Notes under the pieces: generated by a model
Database searches by the model: none
Told to the model about the DNA's origin: nothing
The model's input: only the letters and a program-made list of their open reading frames with translations
Source of the DNA: Bacillus sp. NEB1478
GTDB taxonomy: Bacteria; Bacillota; Bacilli; Bacillales; Fictibacillaceae
Reading direction: 5' to 3'
NCBI RefSeq assembly: GCF_031582965.1
Contig: NZ_CP134049.1
Coordinates: 1,860,001 to 1,924,000 of the forward strand
Length of the DNA: 64,000 nucleotides
Shown: in pieces, positions 27,953 through 36,987 of the stretch
Layout of the letters: every line of letters begins with the position of its first letter
Position numbering within the stretch: position 1 is the first letter of the stretch
Position numbers and translations under genes: made by a program

Positions 27953-29524
27953 CTATTCATTCGGGATAATAACGGTAAATAAAGTTGTATTGGCTTTGGT
28001 TCGTTCATAATAGATGTTACCATTTAACTGTTTTACCGATTGATTTACTAAATACAGCCCATAGCCACGATCTGCACCTTTTGTCGAATATCCCTTTTGA
28101 TATAAATCATTTGCTTTTTGTGGTGGAATTCCTGCTGCTGAATCTTCAATTTCAATAATTAATTGAGTTCCAAGACTAGTCAAGGCTATTTTCACGTTTT
28201 TATCTCTATCAATACTTTGTACTACAGCATCCATTGCATTATCTACTAAATTTCCGATTATCGTAACGAGTAATTGTCTGTCCATTGTATCTGGAAGTAC
28301 TTCAAAATGTGTTGAAGAATCGATGAGTAAATTCACCTTCAATTCTTTTGAGCGATTAAATTTACCGATTAATAATCCAGCTATGTATGGGTCAGAAATT
28401 CGTTTCATGATTAATTGAGCAAAACTTTGATGCAAGTCAGATTCTTTTGTAATTACATCGAGCGCCTCTTGATATGATTCTATTTGTATAAGACCAGAGA
28501 TTAAATATAATTTATTAGAGAATTCATGTGTTTGTGCTCGAAGACCTTCACTGTAGCTTTTTACTTGTGTAAGTTCTTCATTCAGCCGATAGAGTTCATT
28601 TTTATTTCTAAAAGTAGCTACTGCCCCAATAATGTCTCCGGTAACACCTGAAATGGGAACTCGGTTTACGACAACACTGCTGTTTCCAAGCTTCATCTGT
28701 TCATCAAACTCACTTTTACCATTTTCTATAACGTCCAGCAATCTTGTATTCGGTATGGTTTTAATTATACTTGTTCCTAATATTTTATCTTCAGGCAATT
28801 CTAACATCTGGCATGCAGTTTGATTTGCCATTGTGATATCTCCTTCGCGATTTATAGCAATAACACCCTCTCTGATCGCCTCAAGAATAGCACTTTTTTC
28901 TTTATACAATAAACCGATTTCTTTCGGTTCTAATCCATGAGTTGCCCGCTTTACACCTTTTGCGATCAATACCGAACCTGATATTCCGAGGAGAAGTGTA
29001 AGGATGCCAACGAATAATATTTTTAATTTATAAGGCCAAATAATATTATTTATATTTGTTGTTAGAAAGCCTACTGATACTAAACCTATAATCTGTCCTT
29101 GATTATTAATGACAGGTGATTTCCCCCGAACAGCAGGTCCTAGAGAGCCGGTGGCCTCCGTAATACTAGATTTTCCAGATAGCGCCAAATCATTATCCCC
29201 GCCAACCATCCGTTTTCCTATTCTGTTTTTAATAGGATGTGAATATCGGATGCCTTGTTTATTCCCTACTACTATATACTGTGCACCTGTATTTCTTCTT
29301 ATTTCCTCAGCATATGGCTGAATTACCTCTGAAGGATTCTCATTTTCAAAAGCCTCAATAACTAATGGATTCCTGCTGACGGCCATCGAAACACTTAATG
29401 CTCTTTGACCAATTTGATCCTTTATCGTACTTTCAAACATCACTTGGAAAATGAAGGCTAATATTACGATGACAACAAAGATCAGAGTCGTGCTGATTAG
29501 AATTAATTTTGTCTGCAGTTTCAT
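27953..29524 (-). CDS. Sensor histidine kinase, CitS/DcuS type
   Basis: 523-residue membrane sensor. TM1 at about 8-28, an extracytoplasmic PAS-like (Cache) domain to about 170, TM2, a cytosolic PAS around 215-320, then a phospho-acceptor His in RAQTHEFSNKLYLISGL, and an ATPase domain with NLVDNAMDAV and DRGYGLYLV. The QTHEFSNK box is typical of kinases for citrate and C4-dicarboxylates. The ATG at 29524 follows TTGGGGGA; a TTG at 29539 lies within that site. It follows tctA after a terminator, so it is partly uncoupled. Probable ligand: a tri- or dicarboxylate imported by TctCBA. Confidence 0.9.
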   Translation of the reverse strand: MKLQTKLILISTTLIFVVIVILAFIFQVMFESTIKDQIGQRALSVSMAVSRNPLVIEAFENENPSEVIQPYAEEIRRNTGAQYIVVGNKQGIRYSHPIKNRIGKRMVGGDNDLALSGKSSITEATGSLGPAVRGKSPVINNQGQIIGLVSVGFLTTNINNIIWPYKLKILFVGILTLLLGISGSVLIAKGVKRATHGLEPKEIGLLYKEKSAILEAIREGVIAINREGDITMANQTACQMLELPEDKILGTSIIKTIPNTRLLDVIENGKSEFDEQMKLGNSSVVVNRVPISGVTGDIIGAVATFRNKNELYRLNEELTQVKSYSEGLRAQTHEFSNKLYLISGLIQIESYQEALDVITKESDLHQSFAQLIMKRISDPYIAGLLIGKFNRSKELKVNLLIDSSTHFEVLPDTMDRQLLVTIIGNLVDNAMDAVVQSIDRDKNVKIALTSLGTQLIIEIEDSAAGIPPQKANDLYQKGYSTKGADRGYGLYLVNQSVKQLNGNIYYERTKANTTLFTVIIPNE

Positions 29525-29542
29525 GATTTCCCCCAACAATAT

Positions 29543-29569
29543 AAAAAGACTTCCCGATTAGAAAGTCTT
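29543..29569 (-). terminator. Terminator between tctA and sensor kinase
   Basis: AAGACTT (29546-29552) with AAGTCTT (29563-29569), T-rich minus tail. Suggests lower or separate expression of the kinase genes. Confidence 0.78.
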
Positions 29570-29584
29570 CTCTTTTGTAACTGT

Positions 29585-31111
29585 TTATCCTTCCACATTT
29601 ATAACGACTTTTTTTCCTCTTAATTTTAAAATGAATGGAATAACAATCCATAAAACAGCACATATCAGAAAAAAAGCAGAGATCGGATGCTGAATAAAAG
29701 CCATAAAGTCACCATTTGATGTAGTCAATGCTCTGCGCATATTATTTTCAATCATAGGTCCTAACACTAGCCCAAGGACAAGAGGAGCGAGAGGATAGTC
29801 ATTTTTGGCTAATAAGTATCCTGCTAAACCGAATCCAATCAACAGATACAAGTCAAAAGTTGTAACCTGTACGGCATATACACCAAAGACTGAAATTGCA
29901 ACAATGATAGGAAGTAAATATTTGGATGGTGTTTCTATAATTTTAGCAAAAACCTTCACAAGGGGCATGTTTAATATTAATAGCATGAGATTTCCTATAA
30001 ACATACTCGCTATAAGTCCCCAAGCCACGTCGGGATGATCACTGAAAAGCAGCGGGCCTGGCTGAACATTATACATTATGAGTGCACCCATTAAGATAGC
30101 TGTTGTTCCAGAGCCGGGAATTCCTAGAGTTAAAAGAGGAATCATCGCGCCTCCTGACGCTGCGTTGTTAGCTGACTCTGGAGCTGCAACCCCTGCAATT
30201 GCGCCTTTCCCAAATTTTTCTGGTGTTTTGCTTAGTTTCTTTTCTGCGATATATGAAAAAAAAGAAGCGAGTGTAGCTCCTGCTCCAGGCAGTACACCGA
30301 TAAAAAATCCAAGAATTGAACCTCGTGCAATTGGCCCGGCGCTTTCTTTTAAATCCTGTTTTGAAGGAATAACTCTTCCAACTTTAGCAATTCTGTCTTG
30401 ATCCTCATCTTTATGAAGTATGGTTTTAAAGACTTCTCCTAAAGCAAACAATCCTACTGCAACCGTTAAGAATTCAAGTCCCCCGTACAAAATTGGCATA
30501 TCATAAGTGAATCTTGATACTCCAGATACAGCATCAATCCCAATTGTAGCAAGCAAAAGCCCGGTTACTGTCATAATCCAAGCTTTTGTCATCGATCCTC
30601 CTGCAAGTCCGCTTACTGCAGCTAACCCTAATAACATAAGAGAAAAATATTCTGTCGGTCCAAACTTCAATGCCATTTCTGAGAGTGGGTTTGCCAGCAG
30701 TACTAACCCGATGATAGAAACGACACCAGCTATAAAAGACCCGATAGCAGCGATGGATAATGCAGAACCAGCCCGACCTTGTTTTGCCATTTGATATCCA
30801 TCAAGTGTTGTTACAACTGACGAAGATTCACCCGGAGTGTTAAGCAAGATAGAGGTCGTCGAGCCGCCATACATTGCTCCATAATATACCCCTGCTAATA
30901 GAATAATAGAACTAGTTGCTGCTGCAGATGGTTCCATTCCGCCAGTTAATGTTGCTGTTACAGGAATTAACAAAGCGACACCGCTCATAGGTCCAATGCC
31001 GGGCAAGACGCCAACTGCAGTACCTATTAGAACGCCGATAAAGGCAAAAAATAAGTTTACTGGCTGAATAGCTGTTTGGAAACCTTGCAAAAGAAAATCC
31101 AATACACTCAT
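29585..31111 (-). CDS. tctA: Tripartite tricarboxylate transporter large permease TctA
   Basis: 508 residues with about 12 hydrophobic spans. Typical GVLPGIGPMSGVALLIPVT and a long GGSTTSILLNTPGESSSVVTTLDGYQMAKQGRAG block near 75-115, and a repeat of the pattern around GVLPGAGATLASFFSYIAEKK. TctA is the channel of a three-part secondary carrier that uses a periplasmic-type binding protein (TctC) and small TctB. In a Gram-positive cell TctC must be a lipoprotein, as it is here. Start ATG at 31111 follows TAGGAGG. Confidence 0.93.
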   Translation of the reverse strand: MSVLDFLLQGFQTAIQPVNLFFAFIGVLIGTAVGVLPGIGPMSGVALLIPVTATLTGGMEPSAAATSSIILLAGVYYGAMYGGSTTSILLNTPGESSSVVTTLDGYQMAKQGRAGSALSIAAIGSFIAGVVSIIGLVLLANPLSEMALKFGPTEYFSLMLLGLAAVSGLAGGSMTKAWIMTVTGLLLATIGIDAVSGVSRFTYDMPILYGGLEFLTVAVGLFALGEVFKTILHKDEDQDRIAKVGRVIPSKQDLKESAGPIARGSILGFFIGVLPGAGATLASFFSYIAEKKLSKTPEKFGKGAIAGVAAPESANNAASGGAMIPLLTLGIPGSGTTAILMGALIMYNVQPGPLLFSDHPDVAWGLIASMFIGNLMLLILNMPLVKVFAKIIETPSKYLLPIIVAISVFGVYAVQVTTFDLYLLIGFGLAGYLLAKNDYPLAPLVLGLVLGPMIENNMRRALTTSNGDFMAFIQHPISAFFLICAVLWIVIPFILKLRGKKVVINVEG

Positions 31112-31123
31112 ATGATTTACCTC

Positions 31124-31585
31124 CTAATTAAACCAAACGGGAAATCCCGGTAAGGAACCTTTCAATATATTTACAAATAAAAAGTAAACACAGATTGAAA
31201 ACAAAGCAGATATCGCAGCATTCTTGAAAAGACTTCCTTTCTCCATCGCCTGAAAGGAAATGAAAAGGAATAAAAACGTACTAATGATATAACCGAAGGT
31301 TTCTAAGAATGATGCATAAATAACACTCATAGCAAAAATGATAACAAACCGTTTTATTTCTAATTTCTCTAGCGTCTCTCTTTCTTTCTTTTGTGAATTC
31401 AAGGTTTCAAAAAACAGTTTAATACTTAGTAAAATAAGAATAAGACCTAATAAAAATGGAAAAACGTTTGGTCCTACGTCACTGCCATACGCACTATCAG
31501 CGATTTTTCTGCTTTCGATCAGAAAAGTTACACCGATTAACGCGAAGAATATGCTTGCGTACCGATCAAAACCACTTATCCGCAT
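31124..31585 (-). CDS. tctB: Tripartite tricarboxylate transporter small subunit TctB
   Basis: 153 residues, four membrane spans, with the DVGPNVFPFLLGLILILLSI stretch that marks the DUF1468/TctB family. Sits between tctC and tctA, 12 bases before tctA, the normal order. ATG at 31585 has GAAGGAGAG upstream. Its role is structural or accessory; it lacks any motif for catalysis. Confidence 0.9.
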   Translation of the reverse strand: MRISGFDRYASIFFALIGVTFLIESRKIADSAYGSDVGPNVFPFLLGLILILLSIKLFFETLNSQKKERETLEKLEIKRFVIIFAMSVIYASFLETFGYIISTFLFLFISFQAMEKGSLFKNAAISALFSICVYFLFVNILKGSLPGFPVWFN

Positions 31586-31662
31586 AAAACACTCTCCTTC
31601 ATAAATCTAACGTCAGGTTTTAAAAGAAATGGAGAAGTAGAATTCACTTCTCCACCTTACAT

Positions 31663-32679
31663 TTATTTATTCATGCCTAAAGATTTTAATAGATCTTCAA
31701 CTTGTTTTTCTTGTTCTTTTAAGAATGAAGAAAACTCTTCTGAATCTTTAAATTCTGCTTCCCAGCCATTTCGTTCAAGTTCTTCTTTCCACTCTTCACT
31801 GTCATTAAGGTCTTTTAATTTTTTAGCCCAGAATTTTTTTGCGTTATCTGACATATCCTTTGGTCCAAAGACGCCTCTCCAGATTGTAAAATCTGCATCA
31901 ATACCCTCTTCTTTAAAAGTCGGTACATCTGCAAGATCACCTTTTAATCTTTCAGTGGATGAAACTCCAAGTACTTTTACTTTTCCTGCCTTGAGAAATT
32001 CACCTACTGCAGAAGCATCTGTAGCAATATAATCAGCATTACCGCCTAATAATGCTGCAATTGCTTCACCGCCGCCGTCATAAGAAACATATTTTACAGT
32101 TTTCGGGTCTACGCCTGATTTATAAGCAGGAAGTACAGCAACTAGGTGATCCATGGATCCAGGAGCTGATCCACCTGCAGCCGTTACGGATTTAGGATCC
32201 ATTTTCACAGCATCCATCAGTTCTTTCAAGCTATTATATTTTGAATCTTTCTTTACAACAATTGCTCCAAAATCTTTCGTTAATTGCGCGAGTGGAGTTG
32301 TATTCTTGTAACCGTAAGGACTATTGCCTTCTTTTTTGAGATTATTGATTAAGATTGGCGGGGAATTTACATACAGCTTGTAATCATCCTTTTTATGTTG
32401 TGTAGCAAATTCTGCAAGATATACCGCTCCCCCGCCACCTGGCTTGTTTTCAACCGTCATTGTTTGATCTACTAATTTTGTTTCTCCAAGAATTTTAGTA
32501 AGAGAACGAGCTGTTAAGTCCCAGCCGCCGCCTGCACCAGATGGAGCAACTACTGTAATAGATTTTGTAGGATAATCGGATTCACCACTATTGCCTCCGC
32601 CTCCAGAAGTACTGCATGCAGTTACTGTTGACATCAGTACACCAGCCATTAACCAAGATTTCCACTTTTGCATTTTCAT
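31663..32679 (-). CDS. tctC: Tricarboxylate-binding lipoprotein TctC (Bug family)
   Basis: 338 residues. Signal peptide ending VTAC (Cys22) makes it a lipoprotein, the Gram-positive version of the periplasmic Bug receptor. Two-lobed fold with KSITVVAPSGAGGGWDLTAR (about 39-58), a Bug signature, and VDPKTVKYVSYDGGGEAIAALLGG. ATG at 32679 with AAAGGGGGA upstream; a longer frame to 32736 crosses the cre site and is rejected. Binds citrate or a related tri- or dicarboxylate; the exact ligand is not readable. First gene of tctCBA. Confidence 0.92.
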   Translation of the reverse strand: MKMQKWKSWLMAGVLMSTVTACSTSGGGGNSGESDYPTKSITVVAPSGAGGGWDLTARSLTKILGETKLVDQTMTVENKPGGGGAVYLAEFATQHKKDDYKLYVNSPPILINNLKKEGNSPYGYKNTTPLAQLTKDFGAIVVKKDSKYNSLKELMDAVKMDPKSVTAAGGSAPGSMDHLVAVLPAYKSGVDPKTVKYVSYDGGGEAIAALLGGNADYIATDASAVGEFLKAGKVKVLGVSSTERLKGDLADVPTFKEEGIDADFTIWRGVFGPKDMSDNAKKFWAKKLKDLNDSEEWKEELERNGWEAEFKDSEEFSSFLKEQEKQVEDLLKSLGMNK

Positions 32680-32693
32680 TAATATCCCCCTTT

Positions 32694-32707
32694 TGATAGC
32701 GCTTTCA
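32694..32707 (-). promoter_or_regulatory. cre site (CcpA) before tctC
   Basis: TGATAGCGCTTTCA fits the cre consensus TGWNANCGNTNWCA at all fixed positions and lies 15 bases upstream of the tctC ATG. Binding there would block transcription, consistent with carbon-catabolite repression of carboxylate uptake. Confidence 0.85.
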
Positions 32708-32925
32708 TTTAAGCTTTTTCTAATCCTATCACGCAATATATGAAATGGAAGTTTAAGGTCATAATGAGCATATTGTTCATAATGTTCACAAAAAATGAGT
32801 GGGAATAAAGGCTATGGAAAAGTGCTTTTTTTCTTTCTCCATTGTAAAAGGAAGCTAATTTGTATACGATAATAGTAACTTCTTTTTATTTAGTAATAGA
32901 ATCTATCGACATTATGAGGTGAACA

Positions 32926-33633
32926 ATGGGAAATCAAAAAAAGCAAAATGTGAAGGGAACTAAGGGTAAGAAAAAAGCTAATTCTTCTGCATGGATATTT
33001 TGGGTCATCGGAATAGTCACGATCGGTCTTCTAGTTTTTATATTTATTGGAAATCACAATAAAGATCAAGCATCTATTTCTTATAAAAATCAGCCTTATC
33101 TTGGTAATAATGATGCACCAGTTAAGATTATTGAATTTGGAGATTATAAATGCCCGATTTGCAAAGACTTTAATGAATCCTTTTTCCCTATCATCGATAA
33201 GGAACTGGTTCAGACCGGAAAAGTGAAATTTTATTTTATTAACTATCCGTTTATTAATGTTGATTCAAAAAGGTCTGCTGAATTTGGAGAAACAGTTTAT
33301 AAAGAACTTGGAAATGATACGTTTTGGAAGTTTCACGAACTTCTTTATAAAAAACAGCCTGAAGATGAAAGTCTTGAGCATAAGGACGTCTTTACCAAGG
33401 ATTTCTTATTGAAAACATTGGGTGAAGTAACGACAAAAGAAAATGTAGATAAGGTTAGCTCAAAATTAAATACAAACATAGGTGATAATGCTGTTGATAC
33501 AGATAATGGCCTTGTTAAAGATCTGGGTGTAACAGGAACGCCCACTCTATTTGTAAATGGGAAAAAATTTGAAGGTAATACATTTGGGGATCTGGAAAAA
33601 ATGGTAGATGAAGCCTCAAAGGAGAAGAAATAA
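32926..33633 (+). CDS. bdbD: Membrane-anchored DsbA-like thiol oxidase BdbD
   Basis: 235 residues, Lys-rich cytosolic tail, one anchor at 23-42, then an extracellular thioredoxin/DsbA fold. Active site CPIC (Cys76, Cys79) in FGDYKCPICKDF and a cis-Pro loop GTPTLF. It forms disulfides in exported proteins and is re-oxidised by BdbC, encoded 2 bases later. ATG after GAGGTGAACA. In B. subtilis the pair is needed for competence pseudopilin and other secreted proteins. Divergent from tctCBA. Confidence 0.93.
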   Translation: MGNQKKQNVKGTKGKKKANSSAWIFWVIGIVTIGLLVFIFIGNHNKDQASISYKNQPYLGNNDAPVKIIEFGDYKCPICKDFNESFFPIIDKELVQTGKVKFYFINYPFINVDSKRSAEFGETVYKELGNDTFWKFHELLYKKQPEDESLEHKDVFTKDFLLKTLGEVTTKENVDKVSSKLNTNIGDNAVDTDNGLVKDLGVTGTPTLFVNGKKFEGNTFGDLEKMVDEASKEKK

Positions 33634-33635
33634 AG

Positions 33636-34043
33636 GTGTCTGCTAAATATTTATTAATTGCATGGGTCACTGCGATTGTTGCATCATTAGGCAGTCTTTA
33701 TTTTAGTGAAGTACTTTCTTTCATTCCTTGTACAATGTGCTGGTATCAACGGATTTTGATGTATCCAATGGTGATATTGCTTGGCATTGCTTACTATCAT
33801 CAAGATACAAAGATTGTAAGGTATATACTGCCTCTTTCAATACTTGGTATCCTGTTGTCCAGTTATCACTATGCACTTCAAAAAATACCGGCATTAAAAG
33901 CTTTTGAAGTATGTTCGTCAGGCGTTCCTTGTTCTGGGCAATACATTAATTGGCTTGGTTTTATAACAATTCCATTATTAGCGTTAACCGGATTTATCAT
34001 TATCACAATATGTATGTTGATCATAAAAAAGCGATCTCTATAG
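33636..34043 (+). CDS. bdbC: DsbB-like quinone-linked thiol oxidoreductase BdbC
   Basis: 135 residues, four membrane spans. Two Cys pairs face outwards: C32-T-M-C35 at the end of TM1 and C93...C99 (CSSGVPC) in the second loop, matching DsbB chemistry, which passes electrons from BdbD to quinone. Starts with GTG at 33636, 2 bases after the bdbD stop, with GGAG at 33621. The stop is covered by the two-way terminator. A conserved pair in bacilli. Confidence 0.92.
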   Translation: MSAKYLLIAWVTAIVASLGSLYFSEVLSFIPCTMCWYQRILMYPMVILLGIAYYHQDTKIVRYILPLSILGILLSSYHYALQKIPALKAFEVCSSGVPCSGQYINWLGFITIPLLALTGFIIITICMLIIKKRSL

Positions 34044-34057
34044 AGACCGCTTTTTTT
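34025..34057. terminator. Bidirectional terminator bdbC / yeeI
   Basis: AAAAAAGCG with CGCTTTTTT around a TCTCTATAGAGA inner stem. Overlaps the bdbC stop and abuts the stop of the convergent YebC gene. Confidence 0.9.
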
Positions 34058-34776
34058 TATTCTCCTAAATCAACATTATGATAGACTTGCTGTACGTCTT
34101 CAAGATCCTCTAGAGCATCAATAAGTTTTTCAAATTGTGTCTGTCCGTCTTCCGGAATTTCAATATCATTTTGTGGAAGCATCGTTAATTCAGCGATTGT
34201 AAACTCTGTTATACCTGCACTTTTTAATGCTTCCTGGACTGCGCGATATTGATCAGGTTCCGCATAAACAATTACAGAATCATCTTCCTCTAGTACATCA
34301 CGTACATCAATATCAGCTTCCATTAATAGTTCGAGTACTTCGTCTGCCGTCTTCCCTTCAAGTCCGAAAACAGCTGTTGCGTCAAACATATAGGCTACAG
34401 CACCTGATACTCCCATGTTTCCGCCATTTTTATTAAAAGCCGAGCGTACTTCCGCTACAGTCCGATTTACGTTGTTCGTCAATGTATCAACGATGACCAT
34501 TGAACCATTTGGTCCAAACCCTTCATAACGTAGCTCATCATAGTTTTCGTCAGATCCGCCTTTCGCTTTTTCGATTGCGCGATCAATGATTGTTTTTGGA
34601 ACGCTATATGTTTTTGCTCGTTCAAGCACTACTTTTAAAGCCTGATTACTTTCAGGGTCCGGCTCACCTTGTTTTGCCGCAACGTAAATTTCACGTCCGA
34701 ATTTTGCATAGATCCTACTAGTGTTCGCGTCTTTAGAAGCTTTTTTCTCTTTAATATTGTTCCACTTACGACCCAT
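34057..34776 (-). CDS. yeeI: YebC/PmpR family protein (YeeI-type)
   Basis: 239 residues, highly similar in wording to B. subtilis Yee[21 protein letters not shown] at the start, then [20 protein letters not shown] and the three-domain YebC pattern with YEGFGPNG in the middle. Family members were first annotated as transcription regulators; more recent work on the family supports a role in translation, helping ribosomes through difficult peptide stretches. Cytosolic. Single gene, ATG preceded by GAGAGTGAGAAACA. No oddity. Confidence 0.92.
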   Translation of the reverse strand: MGRKWNNIKEKKASKDANTSRIYAKFGREIYVAAKQGEPDPESNQALKVVLERAKTYSVPKTIIDRAIEKAKGGSDENYDELRYEGFGPNGSMVIVDTLTNNVNRTVAEVRSAFNKNGGNMGVSGAVAYMFDATAVFGLEGKTADEVLELLMEADIDVRDVLEEDDSVIVYAEPDQYRAVQEALKSAGITEFTIAELTMLPQNDIEIPEDGQTQFEKLIDALEDLEDVQQVYHNVDLGE

Positions 34777-34983
34777 TGTTTCTCACTCTCTTTCAACTTT
34801 TGAATCTAAAATGATTAATATGAATCAACAGCATTTTTCTGACTGCAATTCATTCTAACAGCTATTATACACCATTAATATCGTGTGTTTCGAATATTAA
34901 ACTCTCAACCTCCCCATTCATTACAAGTAAATATTTCTTTGTTTATGTAAAAGTGAAAAATGGGTAGCCCTATAGCAAATAAA

Positions 34984-35006
34984 AAAATCCCTTTTTCAGG
35001 GATTTT
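34984..35006 (-). terminator. Terminator of speD
   Basis: AAATCCCT with AGGGATTT around a short loop; overlaps the speD stop codon; T-run on the minus strand. Confidence 0.85.
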
Positions 35007-35821
35007 TATCTGGACGAATGCTTTACATTTCTTCCATAAAATATTTCATCCATTTCTAACTTTAATCGTTCTGTAATTTTTTCTATGCTTTTTTCATCCA
35101 ACGAATCTTTTGTATAGCCAAATAAATAGTTGTTTAGGTCGAAATTTTTCAATCTGCATTTGGTATGAAAGATATTTTCTTGATAAATATTTGTGTCAAT
35201 CATATCATAAGCAGTTTTAATATCATCTGAGAGGTAGTTTTGAATTGAACTAATATCATGGTCTATGAATAATTTTTTTCCTTCTATATCTCGAGTAAAA
35301 CCACGAACTCTATAATCCATGGTGACAATGTCAGTTTCAAAAGAATCGATTAGGTGATTCAATGCTTTAAGCGGTGAAATTTCTCCGCATGTAGATACAT
35401 CAATATCAGCTCGGAAAGTACTGATCCCTTCATCCGGATGAAATTCTGGGTAAGTATGAACTGTTAGATGACTTTTATCCAGCTGCATAACGACTGATTC
35501 AGGCATGGTTGACGTTTCATCAAGTGATTCTGTTGGAACTTCGACGATCGGTCCTTCAGAAACAAGTAACGTTACACTTGCGCCTTGCGGGATATAATCT
35601 TGTTTTGCAACATTCAGTACGTGAGCACCTATCGTATCTGAAACTGTTTGCAAAATCTTAGTCAGCCTCTCCGCGTTATATTGTTCATCAATATATTCTA
35701 TGTACGCTTCACGCTCTTTTTTTGATTTCGTATAACAAACATCGTACAAATTAAAGCTTAAGGACTTTGTAAGATTATTAAATCCGTGTAAAGTAATATG
35801 CTGTTCAGGTTTAAATTTCAT
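35006..35821 (-). CDS. speD: S-adenosylmethionine decarboxylase proenzyme, enteric SpeD type
   Basis: 271-residue pyruvoyl enzyme that makes decarboxylated AdoMet for spermidine. Self-cleavage is expected between K116 and S117 ([13 protein letters not shown]), turning S117 into the pyruvoyl group; Cys145 (DVSTCGE) is the likely proton donor. This is the long E. coli-like class, about 264-271 residues, not the short 126-residue SpeH of B. subtilis. No speE is adjacent. The ATG at 35821 follows AAGGGGAATCAGATCTC. A role in sporulation or polyamine balance is possible. Confidence 0.9.
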   Translation of the reverse strand: MKFKPEQHITLHGFNNLTKSLSFNLYDVCYTKSKKEREAYIEYIDEQYNAERLTKILQTVSDTIGAHVLNVAKQDYIPQGASVTLLVSEGPIVEVPTESLDETSTMPESVVMQLDKSHLTVHTYPEFHPDEGISTFRADIDVSTCGEISPLKALNHLIDSFETDIVTMDYRVRGFTRDIEGKKLFIDHDISSIQNYLSDDIKTAYDMIDTNIYQENIFHTKCRLKNFDLNNYLFGYTKDSLDEKSIEKITERLKLEMDEIFYGRNVKHSSR

Positions 35822-35918
35822 GAGATCTGATTCCCCTTATGTGATTGGTTTCTGATTGTTATAAAGTAAATATATTTATATTACCCACTTCAGTGTTATA
35901 AAAAACAGAACACAAAAA

Positions 35919-35945
35919 AGAGAATAACTTTTAAGTTATTCTCTT
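35919..35945 (-). terminator. Terminator of nucleotidyltransferase gene
   Basis: AAGAGAATAACTT pairs with AAGTTATTCTCTT almost without a loop; T-run on the minus strand. Confidence 0.85.
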
Positions 35946-35965
35946 GGTTAAAATGCCTGAAATTC

Positions 35966-36799
35966 TTATTCTACTAATTGTATGATATCTTCTACCCATG
36001 CTATTTTTTCTCTTATTCCGAGTTTTTCACATAATACGTTATGAACCCTTTTAAACTCTGAATTTACCGCTTTGAATACTTTGAAAATTTCCTGAGGATC
36101 TCTGTTGCAATCCCAGCTTTCCAGCAGAGCTAATTGCCATGTTGCTAAATGAGATCTTTTCCCTTCATACTTCGACCAATCTCCTAAAAAGTTCGGTGTT
36201 CGATCCTTTTCCATATCCCAGCCCATTGCTATAGAACATCTCATCTTATCTAGTGAACTTAAAGCATAATACAACTCTTCCCGCATAACTCTTCTGTAGA
36301 CTTCATGCATATGGGCAAAATATTTTCCACGCCAAATTTCAAATTCTTCAATACTCAATGTGTAATGAATAGCTTGTGATTTTTCCACAATATCCGTTAC
36401 GATTCCGTAATGATCAATAACAATCATAGCCTTTTTCAGATAAACAGAAGGTTGAAGATCGTTCGGTTTATAATAAAATGTATCTACTTTAATAAACTCT
36501 CTGAAATGTGCAACAGAATGCGTGGCGTTGGGATAACCCTCATAATAAAGAACATCGCCCCACCTTTTTGCTCTTTCTTTCTTGTTCAGTCTGAAATTTT
36601 CATAAACATCTTCTTTTACAACGATTCGAAGATCTAGATCTGAATAATGATCTGTGTTTTTGTTTGCGAGTGAACCTCCGTAAAAATAGGCATCGATGTG
36701 AGGGTCATTATTTAAATCTTGGTGAATAGCTTCTTGCAATGCTTTTAACTTCTTAGGTAATGCCACATCTCTTTCATAATATTTAGATACAAATCCCAC
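35966..36799 (-). CDS. Nucleotidyltransferase-domain protein
   Basis: About 277 residues. The pol-beta nucleotidyltransferase motif is clear: YFYGGSLANKNTDHYSDLDLRIVV (G-S-x10-D-x-D) near 40-60, followed by a helical C-terminal domain. The general form resembles streptomycin or lincosamide adenylyltransferases (AadK-like), but the substrate pocket cannot be read, so resistance is not claimed. The start is uncertain: GTG at 36799 is 14 bases after AGGAG, whereas GTG at 36814 overlaps that site; a nearby ATG is out of frame. Confidence 0.75.
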   Translation of the reverse strand: MGFVSKYYERDVALPKKLKALQEAIHQDLNNDPHIDAYFYGGSLANKNTDHYSDLDLRIVVKEDVYENFRLNKKERAKRWGDVLYYEGYPNATHSVAHFREFIKVDTFYYKPNDLQPSVYLKKAMIVIDHYGIVTDIVEKSQAIHYTLSIEEFEIWRGKYFAHMHEVYRRVMREELYYALSSLDKMRCSIAMGWDMEKDRTPNFLGDWSKYEGKRSHLATWQLALLESWDCNRDPQEIFKVFKAVNSEFKRVHNVLCEKLGIREKIAWVEDIIQLVE

Positions 36800-36987
36800 A
36801 CATAAAATAAACACTCCTTTAATAATCGATTTCCTTATTATTCTTTAAATCTCTATTTTCCCCTTCTTTGTAAAAAAGAAATATCAAATAGCAAATCTTT
36901 TGGTTATAATCGATTTTGTGGTGTCGATTTCCATAAATGGTAATCACCTCACCCTTATTCAATGTTTGCCAAGGAGAGTTTGACAAA

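Noticed and set aside
35966..36799. Aminoglycoside resistance adenylyltransferase
   Set aside because: Only the general nucleotidyltransferase motif is visible; many relatives have no resistance role.
36937..36987. ATG at 36937 as start of the diguanylate cyclase
   Set aside because: No ribosome site; the TTG at 36988 has AGGAG at good distance and begins at the membrane anchor.
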